From positions 1 through 64,000 of the forward strand of contig NZ_CANMWS010000028.1 of assembly GCF_947501665.1 (NCBI RefSeq): DNA of 64,000 bases, written 5' to 3'. The stretch is from an uncultured Shewanella sp. Lineage in GTDB: Bacteria; Pseudomonadota; Gammaproteobacteria; Enterobacterales; Shewanellaceae. This document shows positions 63,356 through 64,000 of this stretch, piece by piece (positions within the stretch are counted from its first letter, which is position 1; each line of letters starts with the position of its first letter). Both the position numbers and the translations under genes were made by a program. A model generated the notes under the pieces. It ran no database searches and was not told the DNA's origin. It was given only the letters and a program-made list of their open reading frames with translations.

Positions 63356-64000
63356 TTATGCATCTTCGCCAAACCAACAGATATTACGGGCAGCCATGAT
63401 CAGCTCACCAGCTTTTTCTTCTGTCAATTCTTCAATTTCGATCAAATCGTCAATGCCTTGTTCGGCTAAATCTTCAAGCGTAACGACGCCTTTACTCGCC
63501 AATACGAATGCTAAATGTCTTTCTAAACCGTCTAACGCTAATAAATCTTCACTTGGCTGCGCGCCATCTAGTGCTTCTTCAGTCGCAAGGGCTCGAGTCG
63601 AAATCGCCGCCTTGGCTCTTTCTCTTAAAGATTCAACAATATCTTCATCAAATCCATCTATCTCTAGCAACTCGTTAACTGGCACATAAGTGATTTCTTC
63701 TAATGAAGTAAACCCTTCATCTGCTAAGACTTGCGCAAAATCTTCATCCACATCCAATGCAGACACAAATAAGTTAATGATTTTTGCACTTTCTGCTTGA
63801 TGCTTAGCCTTCATGTCGTCAACGGTCATCACGTTAAGCACCCAACCTGTTAGTTGTGTCGCTAAACGTACATTTTGTCCATTACGACCAATCGCTTGCG
63901 CTAAACTGTCTGCTTCTACTGCAATATCCATAGAGTTATTATCTTCATCGACAATAATGGAAGCAACATCGGCAGGTGCCATCGCGTTAATCACAAACTG
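63356..64000 (-). CDS. nusA: Transcription termination/antitermination factor NusA (C-terminal part)
   Basis: The last 214 residues of NusA; the gene continues past base 64000. The visible part begins QFVINAMAPADVASIIVDED, the end of a KH domain, then DSLAQAIGRNGQNVRLATQL (second KH, GRNGQN loop), followed by two acidic helix-hairpin-helix repeats (FAQVLADEGFTSLEEITYV and LAFVLASKGVVTLEDLAEQ). Binds RNA polymerase and nascent RNA. It ends 26 bases before infB, the usual operon neighbour. Confidence 0.97.
   Translation of the reverse strand, partial: QFVINAMAPADVASIIVDEDNNSMDIAVEADSLAQAIGRNGQNVRLATQLTGWVLNVMTVDDMKAKHQAESAKIINLFVSALDVDEDFAQVLADEGFTSLEEITYVPVNELLEIDGFDEDIVESLRERAKAAISTRALATEEALDGAQPSEDLLALDGLERHLAFVLASKGVVTLEDLAEQGIDDLIEIEELTEEKAGELIMAARNICWFGEDA

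Noticed and set aside
1..64000. tRNA, rRNA, prophage or CRISPR array
   Set aside because: None recognised by eye on either strand; a covariance-model scan would be needed to exclude small RNAs.

Overview
The window reads as a marine gammaproteobacterium, most probably Shewanella or a close relative. The evidence is gene order. The minus-strand series nusA, infB, rbfA, truB, rpsO, pnp, nlpI, prfC, tatD, nupC, a Tsx-type porin, deoC-deoA-deoB-deoD, then ytjB/serB and radA fits that group, as does the malQ-glgB-glgX-glgP-glgC-glgA block. The genus call rests on remembered gene order and protein look, not on a search.

Layout. 1-800: tandem octamer and heptamer repeats and AT-rich non-coding DNA. 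813-4215: a defence-type segment with a YefM/YoeB toxin-antitoxin pair, a small SinR/Cas2-like protein, a 41-residue basic protein with its own ribosome site and terminator, and a complete type I Thoeris system (thsA SIR2-SLOG, thsB TIR). 4216-5255: a kilobase without a convincing gene, holding small repeats. 5256-8331: DMT exporter, cupin protein, divergent AraC regulator and an NYN-domain protein. 8337-20728: the full glycogen synthesis and breakdown cluster. 20765-25955: a multicopper oxidase lipoprotein and two tandem alkaline phosphatases. 26230-28761: two small proteins and radA. 28762-40554: accessory DNA between radA and serB, genes that are neighbours in Escherichia coli. It carries a 266-bp inverted-repeat element, GDP-mannose genes (manC, manB), sialic-acid activation genes (neuA-neuB-neuC), a divergent GT52-like sialyltransferase, an IS5-family transposase remnant, two sulfotransferases and an alpha/beta hydrolase. 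40555-51046: serB, ytjB, the nucleoside salvage cluster with porin and NupC transporter, and tatD. 51195-64000: translation and RNA-turnover genes, with a GGDEF/EAL gene lying between rpsO and pnp, ending in nusA, which runs off the window.

How the genes work together. GlgC and GlgA make and polymerise ADP-glucose, GlgB branches the product, and GlgP, GlgX and MalQ take it apart. The porin and NupC import nucleosides; DeoD/DeoA cleave them, DeoB isomerises the sugar phosphate and DeoC splits it to central carbon. NeuC-NeuB-NeuA would make CMP-sialic acid for the neighbouring sialyltransferase, and the two sulfotransferases suggest further surface-glycan decoration. ThsB would make a cyclic ADP-ribose signal on infection that switches on NAD+ destruction by ThsA.

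The most notable items are the intact Thoeris pair with its unexplained small neighbours, the serB-radA accessory island, the 24-bp inverted-repeat element, two very small genes with good local signals, and several palindromic control-region candidates in the nucleoside cluster.
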